NCBI RefSeq assembly: GCF_020831405.1
Contig: NZ_JAJHPU010000045.1
Location: 52,530-116,529, forward strand
Source: Pseudomonas oryzagri
Lineage (GTDB): Bacteria; Pseudomonadota; Gammaproteobacteria; Pseudomonadales; Pseudomonadaceae
DNA length: 64,000 nt
Direction: 5' to 3'
The notes below the pieces were generated by a model. The model did no database searches and was not told the DNA's origin. It saw nothing but the letters and a program-made list of their open reading frames with translations. Shown in pieces: positions 8,496 to 17,258 of the stretch (position 1 is the first letter of the stretch; every line of letters begins with the position of its first letter). Made by a program: the position numbers and the translations under genes.

Positions 8496-10226
8496 ATGAA
8501 GAGGATTTTCATTGCCGCCTCGCTTCTGCTGTTGGCTTTGCTCGTCGGCACCGCCGCGGCGGCCGATGCAGAGCTGGAAGTGCTGCTCAACCCCAAGCAG
8601 AAAGCCTTGCGCGAAAACGTCGAGGCTCACGTCGGCGCGCTCAACGGCCGGGATGCCGCCGCCCTGCGCCGCTTCGCGCCCGCGGCCGAGCTGTCGGCGG
8701 CCCAGGCACTGCAGGCCCTGGGCTACTACCACGGGCGCATCCGCAGCGAGGTGGTCGAGGAGGGGAACAAGGCCGTATTGCGCCTGCATATCGAGCAGGG
8801 CGAGCCGGTCCGTCTGCGCAGCGTGGAGATCCGCGTGGAGGGCGAGGCGACGCAGATGAAACACTTCCGCCAGCCCTCCAGCCCCCTGCTGCGCCCCGGC
8901 GCGGTGCTCAACCACGGCGCCTACGAGGACGCCAAGAAGCTGATCCGCAACCAGGCGCTGCGCTACGGCTTCTTCGATGGCGCCTTCGTCGAGCAGAGCC
9001 TGGCGATCGACCCCGAGGCCGGGTTCGCGGATATCCGCCTGGTTTACCGCAGCGGCGCGCGCTATCGCTTCGGCGCCATCGTGTTCAGCGGCGACACACC
9101 GTTCGACGACCGCATGCTGCAGCGCCTGGTGCCGTTCAAGGCCGGCGAGGGCTACGACGCCGACCGTCTCGGCGAGCTCAACCGGGCGCTGGTGTCCACC
9201 AACTACTTCAGCGATGTGCGGGTGGACGCCACGCCGGAAGGGGCGGTGGACCGGGTCATCCCGGTACAGGTCCAGCTGCAGGCGCGCAAGCCGCGCACCC
9301 TGGCCGCCGGCCTCGGCTACTCCACCGACGTCGGCCCGCGCCTGCGCGGCACCTGGACCCGCCACTGGCGCGGCGCGCAGGGCCATCGGCTGGGTGCCGA
9401 TTTCGAGTTCTCCAGCCCGCGGCAGAACCTCGGCACCTGGTACGAGATTCCCCTCGACCCGCCCCTGATCGAGAGCCTGCGCTTTTCCACCGGCTACCAG
9501 ATGGAGGATCTGGTGGACACCGAGAGCGAGCGCTTCACCATCGGCACCCAGTGGCAGCACCAGCCGGAGAACGAGTGGCAGCGCATCGTTTCGCTGCGCT
9601 GGGAGCAGGAGAACTACCGGACCGGCGACGACGAGGGGCAGAGTACGCTGCTGTTGCCGGGCATCGGTTTCAGTCGCCTGCACAGCGACAACAAGGTCGA
9701 CCCCAACCGCGGCTACCGTCTGCAGGCGGACCTGACCGGAGCCAGTCAGGCCCTGCTGTCGGATGCCGACCTGCTGCACCTCAACCTGCAGGCCCGGGGC
9801 CTGATCACTGTCGGCGCCGGCCATCGCTTCCTGTTGCGCACCCAGCTCGGCGGCATCGCCACCAACGCCTTCGAGGTCATCCCGCCGTCGCTGCGTTTCT
9901 TCACCGGCGGCGACCAGAGCGTGCGCGGCTACGGTTACCAGACGCTGTCGCCGCGCGACGACGAAGACGAGCGGGTCGGCGGTCGCTATCTGGTGGTCGG
10001 CAGCTTCGAGTACCAGTACCCGCTGCGCGATCGCTGGCGTCTGGCCACCTTCGTCGACCACGGCAACGCCATCGACGGCTTCAGCGACCCGCTGGTGACC
10101 GGCGTCGGCATCGGCGTGCGCTGGGTATCGCCGGTCGGCCCGATCCGCCTCGACCTGGCCCATGCCTTGGACGAGGACGAGGGCTCGGGCTTTCGCATCC
10201 ACTTCTCCATGGGGCCGGAACTGTGA
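8496..10226 (+). CDS. tamA: TamA, outer-membrane Omp85 protein of the translocation and assembly module
   Basis: Outer-membrane beta-barrel of the BamA/Omp85 superfamily (576 aa, usual size). It pairs with TamB in insertion of certain outer-membrane proteins and in phospholipid traffic. An N-terminal signal peptide (LLLLALLVGTAAAADA) is followed by three POTRA-like repeats (residues ~25-265) and a C-terminal barrel ending in FRIHFSMGPEL, with the typical RGY motif in SVRGYGYQTLSPRD. A GGGAG ribosome site precedes the ATG. The stop codon overlaps the GTG start of tamB, so the two are translationally coupled. Confidence 0.93.
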   Translation: MKRIFIAASLLLLALLVGTAAAADAELEVLLNPKQKALRENVEAHVGALNGRDAAALRRFAPAAELSAAQALQALGYYHGRIRSEVVEEGNKAVLRLHIEQGEPVRLRSVEIRVEGEATQMKHFRQPSSPLLRPGAVLNHGAYEDAKKLIRNQALRYGFFDGAFVEQSLAIDPEAGFADIRLVYRSGARYRFGAIVFSGDTPFDDRMLQRLVPFKAGEGYDADRLGELNRALVSTNYFSDVRVDATPEGAVDRVIPVQVQLQARKPRTLAAGLGYSTDVGPRLRGTWTRHWRGAQGHRLGADFEFSSPRQNLGTWYEIPLDPPLIESLRFSTGYQMEDLVDTESERFTIGTQWQHQPENEWQRIVSLRWEQENYRTGDDEGQSTLLLPGIGFSRLHSDNKVDPNRGYRLQADLTGASQALLSDADLLHLNLQARGLITVGAGHRFLLRTQLGGIATNAFEVIPPSLRFFTGGDQSVRGYGYQTLSPRDDEDERVGGRYLVVGSFEYQYPLRDRWRLATFVDHGNAIDGFSDPLVTGVGIGVRWVSPVGPIRLDLAHALDEDEGSGFRIHFSMGPEL

Positions 10227-13200
10227 GGCGCCGGCTGCGCCTCGGCCTGCTGGCGCTGCTGCTTCTGGCGCCGCTCGGCCTGCTCGTCCTGCCGGCCAGC
10301 GAGTCGGGCAGTCGCTGGCTGCTCGCCCGGATGCCGGGGCTCGTGGTGGAGGACTTCCGTGGCCGCCTGCTCGGCAACTGGAGCGCGGCGCGGCTGCGCT
10401 GGCAGTCCGGCGCCAGCCGCGTGGAGCTGGAGCAGCTGCGGGTGGTCAACCGCCTGGCCTGCCTGCGCACGGGCACACTGTGCCTGGACGAAGTGAGCGC
10501 CGCGCGCCTGCGCCTCGACCTGCCGCCCTCGACCGAGCCGCAGCCCGCCGAACCGCTCGCCCTGCCGGAGATCCGCCTGCCGCTGGCGGTGCGCATTCAG
10601 CGCCTGCAGTTGGGCAGCCTGGTCGTCAACGACGTCGAGCAGCTGCGGGGTCTCGTCCTGGCCGCCGACCTCGACCGCCACGGTCTGCGGCTGAGCGCCG
10701 TCGAGCTGCAGCGCGACGGCATGCGCCTGGCGGTCAGCGAACTGAACCTGCTGCCGCACGGCGACTGGCCGCTCCACGCCCGCGCGCGGCTCGACCTGCC
10801 GCCGGTGGAGGGGCAGGCGTGGCAGCTCGATCTGACCCTGGACGGCCCGTTGCGCCAGCGTCTGGCGCTGGAAGCGCACAGCCAGGGTTATCTGCCGGGA
10901 CGCCTGAGCGGCTGGTTGAGCCCGTTGGCCCGCGATCTGCCGCTGGCGCTGGAACTGCAGGTCGGTGACTTCCTGGCGCGCGCCGATCTGCCGCCCAGCC
11001 TGCGCATCGCCAGCCTCGCGCTGCGCGCATCCGGCACGCTGCGCGAGGGCTGGGCGGTGGACGGGCAGGCGAGCCTGGCCGGGCGCGACCGGTCGGTGGC
11101 CGTCGAGCTGCGCGGCGCGCTGACCACCACGGGGGCACGCATCAAGCCGCTGCGCCTGGTCGACGGCAAGGGCGAACGCCTGGAGCTGGCCGGCACGCTG
11201 GACTGGCGCGCGGGACTCGTCGCCCGGCTCGGTCTGCAGGGCGGCGCGTTCGACTGGCAGCAGCTCTACCCGCAGCCCGCCGTGAACATGCAACTGAACA
11301 AGGTGCAGGCGGCGTTCAGCTACGCCGAGCAGCGCTACGAGGGCGATGTCGACCTGCAGCTGAACGGCCCGGCCGGGCCGCTGCGCCTGAGCACGCCCGT
11401 GCAGGGCGACGCGGGCCGCGTGGAGCTGCCCGCGCTGCGCCTGGAGGCCGGCAAGGGCCGGGCGGAAGGCGAGCTGACGGTGGAGTTCGCCGGGGCGCTC
11501 GCCTGGCAGACGCAGCTGCGGCTCAGCGACCTCGACCCGGCCTACTGGCACGCGGCTTTCCCCGGACGCATCGGCGGCGAGCTGGCCAGCCAGGGACAGC
11601 TGCAGGGCGGGCAACTGAACGTGAATGCCGACTGGGCACTCGACGGCGAGCTGCGCCGCCAGCCGCTGGCGTTCAAGGGCCGGCTGAGCGGCGAGGGCGC
11701 CCACTGGCAGGTGCCCGAGCTGGACCTGCGCCTGGGCGACAACCGTGTCGACGGCCAGGGCGAATGGAACCGGAAGCTCAGTGGCGGCCTGCGCCTTGCC
11801 CTGCCGCGTCTCGACCAGCTGTGGCCCGGGCTGCGCGGGGCGCTCGAGGGCACGCTGGCGCTCGCCGGTACCGCGCAGGCGCCGCAGGGCAGCCTGGTCC
11901 TGCGCGGCCAGCGCCTCGCCTATGCCGAGCAGGAGCTGGCCACCCTGCGCCTGGATGCCAACCTGGACGCCCGCCAGCGCGGCGAACTGCACCTTACGGC
12001 CGACGGCCTGCGCCGTGGCGACAGCGACTACGGCCAGCTCGAGCTGCGCGGCGCCGGCACCCGGGAGAATCACAGTTTCGATTTCGAGCTGGCCGGCAAG
12101 CCGCTGCAGCTGGACCTGGCGCTGGCCGGCGGCCTGCGCGGGAGGGCCTGGCGCGGCAGCCTGAACCGCGGCGAGGTCGGTGTCGCCGGCCTGGACTGGC
12201 GCCTGCAGCAGCCGGTCAGTCTGGAGCGCACGGCGGCCGGGCGGGTGACCCTCGGCGCGCACTGCTGGGCGTCGGAGCGGGCCAGTCTGTGCGCCGATGC
12301 CCAGCGCCTGCAGCCCGAGCCGCAGCTGCGCATGCGCCTGCGCGACTTCGACCTGGCGCGCCTGGCTCGCCTCTTGCCCGACGGCTTCGCTCTGGTCGGC
12401 CAGCTCAATGGCGATCTGCGCCTCGATCTGCCGGCCGGCGGCCCGCGCGGCGAGATCAACCTGGACGCCGGCAGTGGCCAGCTGCGCCTGCGCGATCCGC
12501 ACGATGCCGAGGGCGACTGGCAGACGATTCCCTACCAGGCGCTGCGTCTCACCAGCCGACTGCAGCCCAAGCGCATCGACAGCGAGCTGCGGGTGGCCGG
12601 ACCGGGGCTCGGCAGCCTGACTCTGCAGGCCAGCATCGACCCACTGCCGGCCACCCGGCCGCTGACCGGCAGCTTCCGCATCGACGGCCTGGATCTGGGT
12701 CTGGCGCGCCCCTTCGTGCCCCAGGTCGAGCGCATCGAAGGCCGCATCGACGGCAGCGGCCGACTGTCCGGCTCCCTGCTGGCCCCGGTGGTCGACGGGC
12801 GCCTGGCGCTGCGCAATGGCCGGCTCGGCGGCGGCGAGCTGCCGCTGAGCTTCGAGGCGCTGCAGCTGGCCATGACCATCGCCGGCCAGCAGGCGCAACT
12901 GGAGGGCAGCTGGCGCAGCGGCGAGCAGGGGCAGGGCAGCCTGACCGGCAGCCTGGACTGGTCCGCCGCGCCGCAGATGGATGTGAAGATCCGCGGCCAG
13001 CGCCTGCCGGTGGTGGTCGAACCCTACGCCAATGTCGAGGTCGATCCGGACCTCGAAATCGGCCTGCGCGACCGCCAGTTGAGCATCGGCGGCCAGGTGG
13101 CCATTCCGCGCGGCCAGATCAAGGTGCGCGAGCTGCCGCCCCAGGCGGTGAAGGTGTCGAAGGATGCGCAGATCGTCGGCGAGCAACCGCGCGAGACCGG

Positions 13201-13894
13201 AATGGCGGGGCTGAAGATGAACCTCAGTCTGCTCATCGGCGAGGAGCGCCTGCGCTTTGCCGGCTTCGGCCTGACCGCCGACCTCAAGGGCAACCTGCGC
13301 ATCCGCGACAACCTCGACAGCCGCGGCACCCTGCAACTGGAAAACGGTCGCTACCGCGCCTACGGCCAGCGCCTGACCCTGCGCCGCGCGCGGCTGATCT
13401 TCGCCGGTCCGATCGAGCAGCCGCTGCTGGACATCGAGGCGATCCGCACCGTCGACGAGGTGGTCGCCGGCCTGCGCCTGACCGGCCGCGCCGATGCGCC
13501 GATCAGCGAGGTGTTTTCCGAGCCGGCGATGAGCCAGGAGCAGGCGCTGTCCTACCTGGTGCTCGGCCGCGCCCCCGACACCAGCGGCGAGCAGAGCATG
13601 GTCAGCCAGGCGGCCCTGGCCCTGGGGCTGGCCGGTGGCGCCCCGGTCGCCGGCGCTCTGGCCGAACGCCTCGGCATCAAGGACTTCCTGCTCGACACCG
13701 AGGAGAGCGGTGGCGACAGCAGCGTGGTGGCCAGCGGCTACCTCTCCGATCGCCTCAGCCTGCGCTATGGCGTGGGCATGTTCGAGACCGGCAACGTCGT
13801 CGCCCTGCGCTACGAACTGAGCAAGAAGCTCTATCTGGAGGCGGCCAGCGGCCTGGCCAGCTCGCTGGATATTTTCTACAAAAAGGACTTTTGA
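10223..13894 (+). CDS. tamB: TamB, inner-membrane-anchored bridge protein (DUF490/AsmA-like)
   Basis: Very long periplasm-spanning protein (1223 aa), the partner of TamA; family members form a hydrophobic groove bridging inner and outer membrane. The start is the GTG overlapping the tamA stop (GTGA), giving an N-terminal signal-anchor (RRRLRLGLLALLLLAPLGLLVL). The middle is a long run of repeating beta-strand units rich in LRLxLP and LxG patterns. The C-terminal ~300 residues are the conserved TamB/DUF490 domain, including RGTLQLENGRYRAYGQRLTL and the closing KLYLEAASGLASSLDIFYKK. An open frame extends upstream inside tamA but is only a frame overlap. Confidence 0.93.
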   Translation: MRRRLRLGLLALLLLAPLGLLVLPASESGSRWLLARMPGLVVEDFRGRLLGNWSAARLRWQSGASRVELEQLRVVNRLACLRTGTLCLDEVSAARLRLDLPPSTEPQPAEPLALPEIRLPLAVRIQRLQLGSLVVNDVEQLRGLVLAADLDRHGLRLSAVELQRDGMRLAVSELNLLPHGDWPLHARARLDLPPVEGQAWQLDLTLDGPLRQRLALEAHSQGYLPGRLSGWLSPLARDLPLALELQVGDFLARADLPPSLRIASLALRASGTLREGWAVDGQASLAGRDRSVAVELRGALTTTGARIKPLRLVDGKGERLELAGTLDWRAGLVARLGLQGGAFDWQQLYPQPAVNMQLNKVQAAFSYAEQRYEGDVDLQLNGPAGPLRLSTPVQGDAGRVELPALRLEAGKGRAEGELTVEFAGALAWQTQLRLSDLDPAYWHAAFPGRIGGELASQGQLQGGQLNVNADWALDGELRRQPLAFKGRLSGEGAHWQVPELDLRLGDNRVDGQGEWNRKLSGGLRLALPRLDQLWPGLRGALEGTLALAGTAQAPQGSLVLRGQRLAYAEQELATLRLDANLDARQRGELHLTADGLRRGDSDYGQLELRGAGTRENHSFDFELAGKPLQLDLALAGGLRGRAWRGSLNRGEVGVAGLDWRLQQPVSLERTAAGRVTLGAHCWASERASLCADAQRLQPEPQLRMRLRDFDLARLARLLPDGFALVGQLNGDLRLDLPAGGPRGEINLDAGSGQLRLRDPHDAEGDWQTIPYQALRLTSRLQPKRIDSELRVAGPGLGSLTLQASIDPLPATRPLTGSFRIDGLDLGLARPFVPQVERIEGRIDGSGRLSGSLLAPVVDGRLALRNGRLGGGELPLSFEALQLAMTIAGQQAQLEGSWRSGEQGQGSLTGSLDWSAAPQMDVKIRGQRLPVVVEPYANVEVDPDLEIGLRDRQLSIGGQVAIPRGQIKVRELPPQAVKVSKDAQIVGEQPRETGMAGLKMNLSLLIGEERLRFAGFGLTADLKGNLRIRDNLDSRGTLQLENGRYRAYGQRLTLRRARLIFAGPIEQPLLDIEAIRTVDEVVAGLRLTGRADAPISEVFSEPAMSQEQALSYLVLGRAPDTSGEQSMVSQAALALGLAGGAPVAGALAERLGIKDFLLDTEESGGDSSVVASGYLSDRLSLRYGVGMFETGNVVALRYELSKKLYLEAASGLASSLDIFYKKDF

Positions 13895-14326
13895 GTTCGT
13901 CTCTCCGCGCCGGCTCTCGATGATCCGGCGAGCCCTTCTACACAGGCTGTTGCCGGCATGCAGGGATATGCGCGCGTGGCCGCGGTGTTCTTTGCAGTTA
14001 ATGCTGCGAGCCGGCAGTGCACTATCCGATTTGAACTGCCGAGGTTGTGGAAACAATGCGAACTTGTCGTTGGTAGCGGACAAGTACGCACTTTTTGAGT
14101 GCACTCCGCGGATTGTTCTCACATTAATGAAGTAGCGCGCGCGGCGACTTCATGGCAGCCCCGCAAGGACGAAATTCGATTATTCCGCTTTGCCGGAAAG
14201 CATGCAGAACCTGTATTGACTCTGACCCTAGGGGGCGAGTTTAGAGTGCCCGCGCTGAATCCGGAACTGTCTTCGCGGATGAAGCGAAACGGACACACAA
14301 GCTCGTGGAATACATGGAGTTGCATC
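13895..14326 (+). promoter_or_regulatory. Intergenic leader of the biosynthetic cluster
   Basis: This 432-bp gap is less GC-rich than its neighbours and holds no convincing gene. It contains an inverted repeat ACTTGTC (14062-14068) / GACAAGT (14079-14085), 10 bp apart, a possible operator. A sigma-70-like promoter is suggested by TTGACT (14216-14221), an 18-bp spacer and TTTAGA (14240-14245), placing the transcript start about 75 bp before the ACP start. Promoter and operator are inference from pattern only. Confidence 0.4.
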
Positions 14327-14893
14327 TTGAACAATCCCCTGGAACTGGATGTCGTGCTGACCAGCACGCGTGAAATTCTTGCCCAACTACTGGTTCTGGA
14401 AGTCGAGGATATCGACGCCGACAATAGTGTCGTCGAGGACTTGTCAGCAGACTCTCTGGATATCGTCGATCTGAGCTTCCAGCTGGGCCGGCTGTATGGC
14501 TGCACCCTGCCGAAGATCAGTGTGCTGGATCATGCCCTGGCGATTTGTGGCGATCTCTCGGCATTCGTCGGCGACAGCGGGCTTACCGCGGCCGGCAAGG
14601 CGCTACTGGAAAACAGCCTCAGCGCCTATGCGCCGGACCAGCTCAGCGTCGGCATGAAGCCGGCGGATGTGTTTGCCGCGACCACGGTGCGCAATTGGGC
14701 GCAACAATGCCGCAACATCTTCAATTACCTGCCTGATGCCTGTCCTGCCTGCGGTGGCAGTCATGCCCTGGTGAAAAACCAGCAGGTCGTCTGTTCGGCG
14801 TGCAGCGCGCGGCTCACTCCGCCGGATGGCGATGAGATTTCCCGGCGCCTGGTCAAGACCTTCGTCGCCTCCCGCCTGGCCGAATTCGCCTAG
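14327..14893 (+). CDS. Acyl carrier protein with C-terminal zinc ribbon
   Basis: First gene of the cluster (188 aa). The N-terminal ~80 residues are an acyl carrier protein; the 4'-phosphopantetheine site is Ser43 in LSADSLDIVDL. A linker follows, then a CPAC (139-142) / CSAC (156-159) zinc-ribbon pair near the C-terminus, not found in ordinary ACPs. The start is taken as TTG at 14327 because GGAG sits about 8 bases upstream and the protein then begins at the usual ACP helix. An ATG at 14279 would add 16 residues without ACP similarity. It presumably carries the growing acyl chain for the ketosynthases downstream; the ribbon could be a docking device (inference). Confidence 0.78.
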   Translation: MNNPLELDVVLTSTREILAQLLVLEVEDIDADNSVVEDLSADSLDIVDLSFQLGRLYGCTLPKISVLDHALAICGDLSAFVGDSGLTAAGKALLENSLSAYAPDQLSVGMKPADVFAATTVRNWAQQCRNIFNYLPDACPACGGSHALVKNQQVVCSACSARLTPPDGDEISRRLVKTFVASRLAEFA

Positions 14894-14901
14894 GAGGGAT
14901 C

Positions 14902-16179
14902 ATGCGGGCGCGCGAAGTCTATGTAACCGGTTACGGGCTGGTGGCGCCTACCGTGCTGGATGGTGAGAGCCTGTTCCACCGGATTTGCGAGAAGCGGTCC
15001 TGTGTGCGCGAACATCCGTTGTTCGCCGAACTGGGTTTTCCCAACCGGGCCGCCGGCTATATCGACGACTTGCAGTGGCAACATGTGCAGCAGGCATTCG
15101 CCGGCGACGCACATTCCCTGCCACGCCAGTCGCTGCTGGCGGATTTCGTCGCGCAACAGGCGCTGCGCCATGCCGGACTGTCGCCGGCGGCGCTGCGCGA
15201 TGCGGCCAGCGGATTGTTCGTCGGTGCCAACAAGCACTGCGCCACCAGCCACGACCTGGAACAGTTGGCGGGCTGCCTCGATTCCCACGGGCGACTCGAC
15301 CTCGACCGCTACCTGCAGCACCAGTCGGCTCGGCAGGCGCCGTTTTCCCTGCGGGTGGACCAGCAGACCTTCCATCTGGCGCACACCCTGGGCATCCGCG
15401 ATCACATCTCCACCCACTCCGATGCCTGTGCCGCCGGCACCGTTGCGATCGGCAGCGCCTACCGGGCGATCGAGCGTGGTGACCTGGATCTGGCCATCTG
15501 CGGCGCCGTCGAGCTGATGGCCAACGAATTGCCCTACTACATGTTCAGCAGCCTGGGCGCCCTGTGCCAGCAGTCCGAACTCGAGCCCGGACACCAGAGC
15601 CGGCCCTTCATGCGCGGGCGCAGCGGTTTCGTGCTCAGCGAGGGCGCGGCGCTGCTGGTTCTGGAATCCAGGGAACACGCCGAGCGCCGCGGCGCGCGGC
15701 CGCTGGGTCGGGTGCTGGGCTATGCCAATTTTTGCGAGGCGGAAAAGATGACGGCGAGCAGCCGGGACGGCAGCAAATACGCGTACTGCATGGAGGCGGC
15801 GCTGGAGGATGCCGGTTTGCTTCCCCATGCGGTCCAGCACGTGAACACCCATGGCACCTCGACCCAGGTCAACGACAGCTGCGAAGCGCATGCGCTCAAG
15901 CATGTCTTCGAGCGGTTGCTGGATGGCGTGACGATGACGGCGAACAAGTCGGCTCTGGGGCACTCCCTGGCCAGCAGTGGCGCCATCGAGGCGGTGCTGT
16001 CGCTGATCAGCCTGCGCGAAGGCGTGCTCCTGCCAACCCTGAACTACGACGCGGCGGATGCGGAGTTTCCCGAATTGCGCTTCCTGTCCGAGCCCGTGCG
16101 CCAGTCGATCGGGGTGGTGCTGTCCAACTCGTTCGGTTTCGGCGGGATCAACAGTTCCCTCGTGCTGGGGAGGGCCTGA
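14902..16179 (+). CDS. Beta-ketoacyl-ACP synthase, catalytically complete (KS-alpha 1)
   Basis: FabF-type condensing enzyme (425 aa): decarboxylative Claisen condensation of malonyl-ACP with an acyl thioester. The full catalytic set is present: Cys176 in SDACAAGT, His317 in NTHGTSTQVND, and Lys349 and His354 in NKSALGHSLASSG. The C-terminal glycine-rich NSFGFGGINSS is typical. A strong AGGAGGGA site precedes the ATG, 8 bp after the ACP gene. It is followed after 2 bp by a ketosynthase-like gene lacking the active cysteine, as in KS/chain-length-factor pairs. Substrate chain unknown. Confidence 0.9.
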   Translation: MRAREVYVTGYGLVAPTVLDGESLFHRICEKRSCVREHPLFAELGFPNRAAGYIDDLQWQHVQQAFAGDAHSLPRQSLLADFVAQQALRHAGLSPAALRDAASGLFVGANKHCATSHDLEQLAGCLDSHGRLDLDRYLQHQSARQAPFSLRVDQQTFHLAHTLGIRDHISTHSDACAAGTVAIGSAYRAIERGDLDLAICGAVELMANELPYYMFSSLGALCQQSELEPGHQSRPFMRGRSGFVLSEGAALLVLESREHAERRGARPLGRVLGYANFCEAEKMTASSRDGSKYAYCMEAALEDAGLLPHAVQHVNTHGTSTQVNDSCEAHALKHVFERLLDGVTMTANKSALGHSLASSGAIEAVLSLISLREGVLLPTLNYDAADAEFPELRFLSEPVRQSIGVVLSNSFGFGGINSSLVLGRA

Positions 16180-16181
16180 GC

Positions 16182-17258
16182 ATGACCGCCTACCAGGCAC
16201 GTCCTGTCTATATCGCCGATGCGGCGGTGCTCAACGCGGCCGGCGAGCAGCTCCTCGACCTGCATGGCCACGCGCCCGAGGCCAAGCCGCTGCCGTTCGA
16301 CCAGCGTCACCAGGCGCACCCGGTGAAGGTGCCGCGCCTGCCGGGCGATCTGTTCGACCGCAAGATCCAGCGCAGCGTGGAGGCGCAGGGCTTGCGTCTC
16401 CTGCATTGCGCCGCCCGTCTGGCTCCGGCGTTGCGGGCCCTCGAGCTGCCCTCCGAGCGGGTCGCCCTCACCGCGGCGATTCCGGAGGTGGATGCGCCCA
16501 GCCCCTGCTGGGATGCGGTCGAGGCCATCCAGCGCGAGCCCGACCGACTGCTTCCCCAGTTGTTCGCCAATACACCGCCGCTGCACGCCCTGACCCTGCT
16601 GAACAGCACGGTGATGGCCTATGTCGCCGAGGCCCTGCAATGCAACGGGCCCATGGGGGCCTACTGTTCGCAGGCCAATGCCGGCGTGGATGCGCTGATC
16701 GAGGCGGTGATGCAGATCGCCGAGAACAAGGCCGACGCGGCGCTGGTGGTCAGCAGCAGTCCCAACCTGACGCCGGCGTTATATCTGCGTGACGGCGACC
16801 CGGCCTCCGGCCCTGTCCGCGGCGAGGGCGCGGCCGCCTTGTTGTTGACCGCCGCTCCGGCGCCGGGCGCCCGGCAGATGACGGTGCGGGTCGCCGGTCT
16901 GGCCCGTGGCTACGTCGCCGATGAGACGCGGGCGGAAGCGGTGGCCGCGCAGGTGCTGGCCAAGGTGCTGAAGGCCGAGCGGCTGGCGCCGAGCGACGTC
17001 GACATGCTGCTGATCGCCGAACACGACGAGTTGCTGGCCGGCCTGCTCGGTCAGCCGGAGAAGCGGCGGCAGAGCAGCCAGGGCATCACCGGCGATCTGG
17101 GCGCCAGCAGCATGCTCACGGATATCGCCTATGCGCTGGGCTCGCCGGGAGGCGGGGAGGCGTGCCGGCCGCGCTACGTGCTGGCCATGAATCGCAGCAA
17201 GGGCGGGCATTTCGCTGCCGTGCTGCTGGCTACCGCCGAGATGAGGGCTGAGGTATGA
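16182..17258 (+). CDS. Inactive ketosynthase-like protein, putative chain-length-factor partner (KS-beta 1)
   Basis: Shortened thiolase-fold protein (358 aa) related to ketosynthases but without their active site. Where the nucleophilic Cys should lie the sequence reads CSQANAGVDALIEA (from residue 162), with Ala or Asn at the key place, and the NTHGT histidine motif is replaced by LLIAEHDELLA. The end keeps a degenerate motif (MNRSKGGHFAAVLL). It lies 2 bp after an active KS and overlaps the next KS by 4 bp (ATGA). By analogy with chain length factors and with the KS-CLF pairs of aryl polyene clusters it probably forms a heterodimer with the KS upstream; that is inference. Confidence 0.72.
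   Translation: MTAYQARPVYIADAAVLNAAGEQLLDLHGHAPEAKPLPFDQRHQAHPVKVPRLPGDLFDRKIQRSVEAQGLRLLHCAARLAPALRALELPSERVALTAAIPEVDAPSPCWDAVEAIQREPDRLLPQLFANTPPLHALTLLNSTVMAYVAEALQCNGPMGAYCSQANAGVDALIEAVMQIAENKADAALVVSSSPNLTPALYLRDGDPASGPVRGEGAAALLLTAAPAPGARQMTVRVAGLARGYVADETRAEAVAAQVLAKVLKAERLAPSDVDMLLIAEHDELLAGLLGQPEKRRQSSQGITGDLGASSMLTDIAYALGSPGGGEACRPRYVLAMNRSKGGHFAAVLLATAEMRAEV

Noticed and set aside
9551..10222. Upstream extension of tamB through the tamA barrel region
   Set aside because: It overlaps the conserved TamA barrel in another frame; the GTG overlapping the tamA stop opens a proper signal-anchor.
9986..14122. Very long open frame on the minus strand opposite tamB (over 1300 codons)
   Set aside because: High GC codon bias leaves the opposite frame free of stops. 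The translation is Arg/Gln/Ala-rich low-complexity with no domain, while the plus strand encodes TamA and TamB. The same holds for the long antisense frames at 2056-4476, 4721-7345, 19795-22857, 26383-29013 and 46919-50413.
14099..14326. Longer version of the ACP gene starting at 14099 or 14279
   Set aside because: The extra residues show no ACP similarity, a sigma-70-like promoter lies inside the extension, and a TTG with good ribosome site fits the ACP start.
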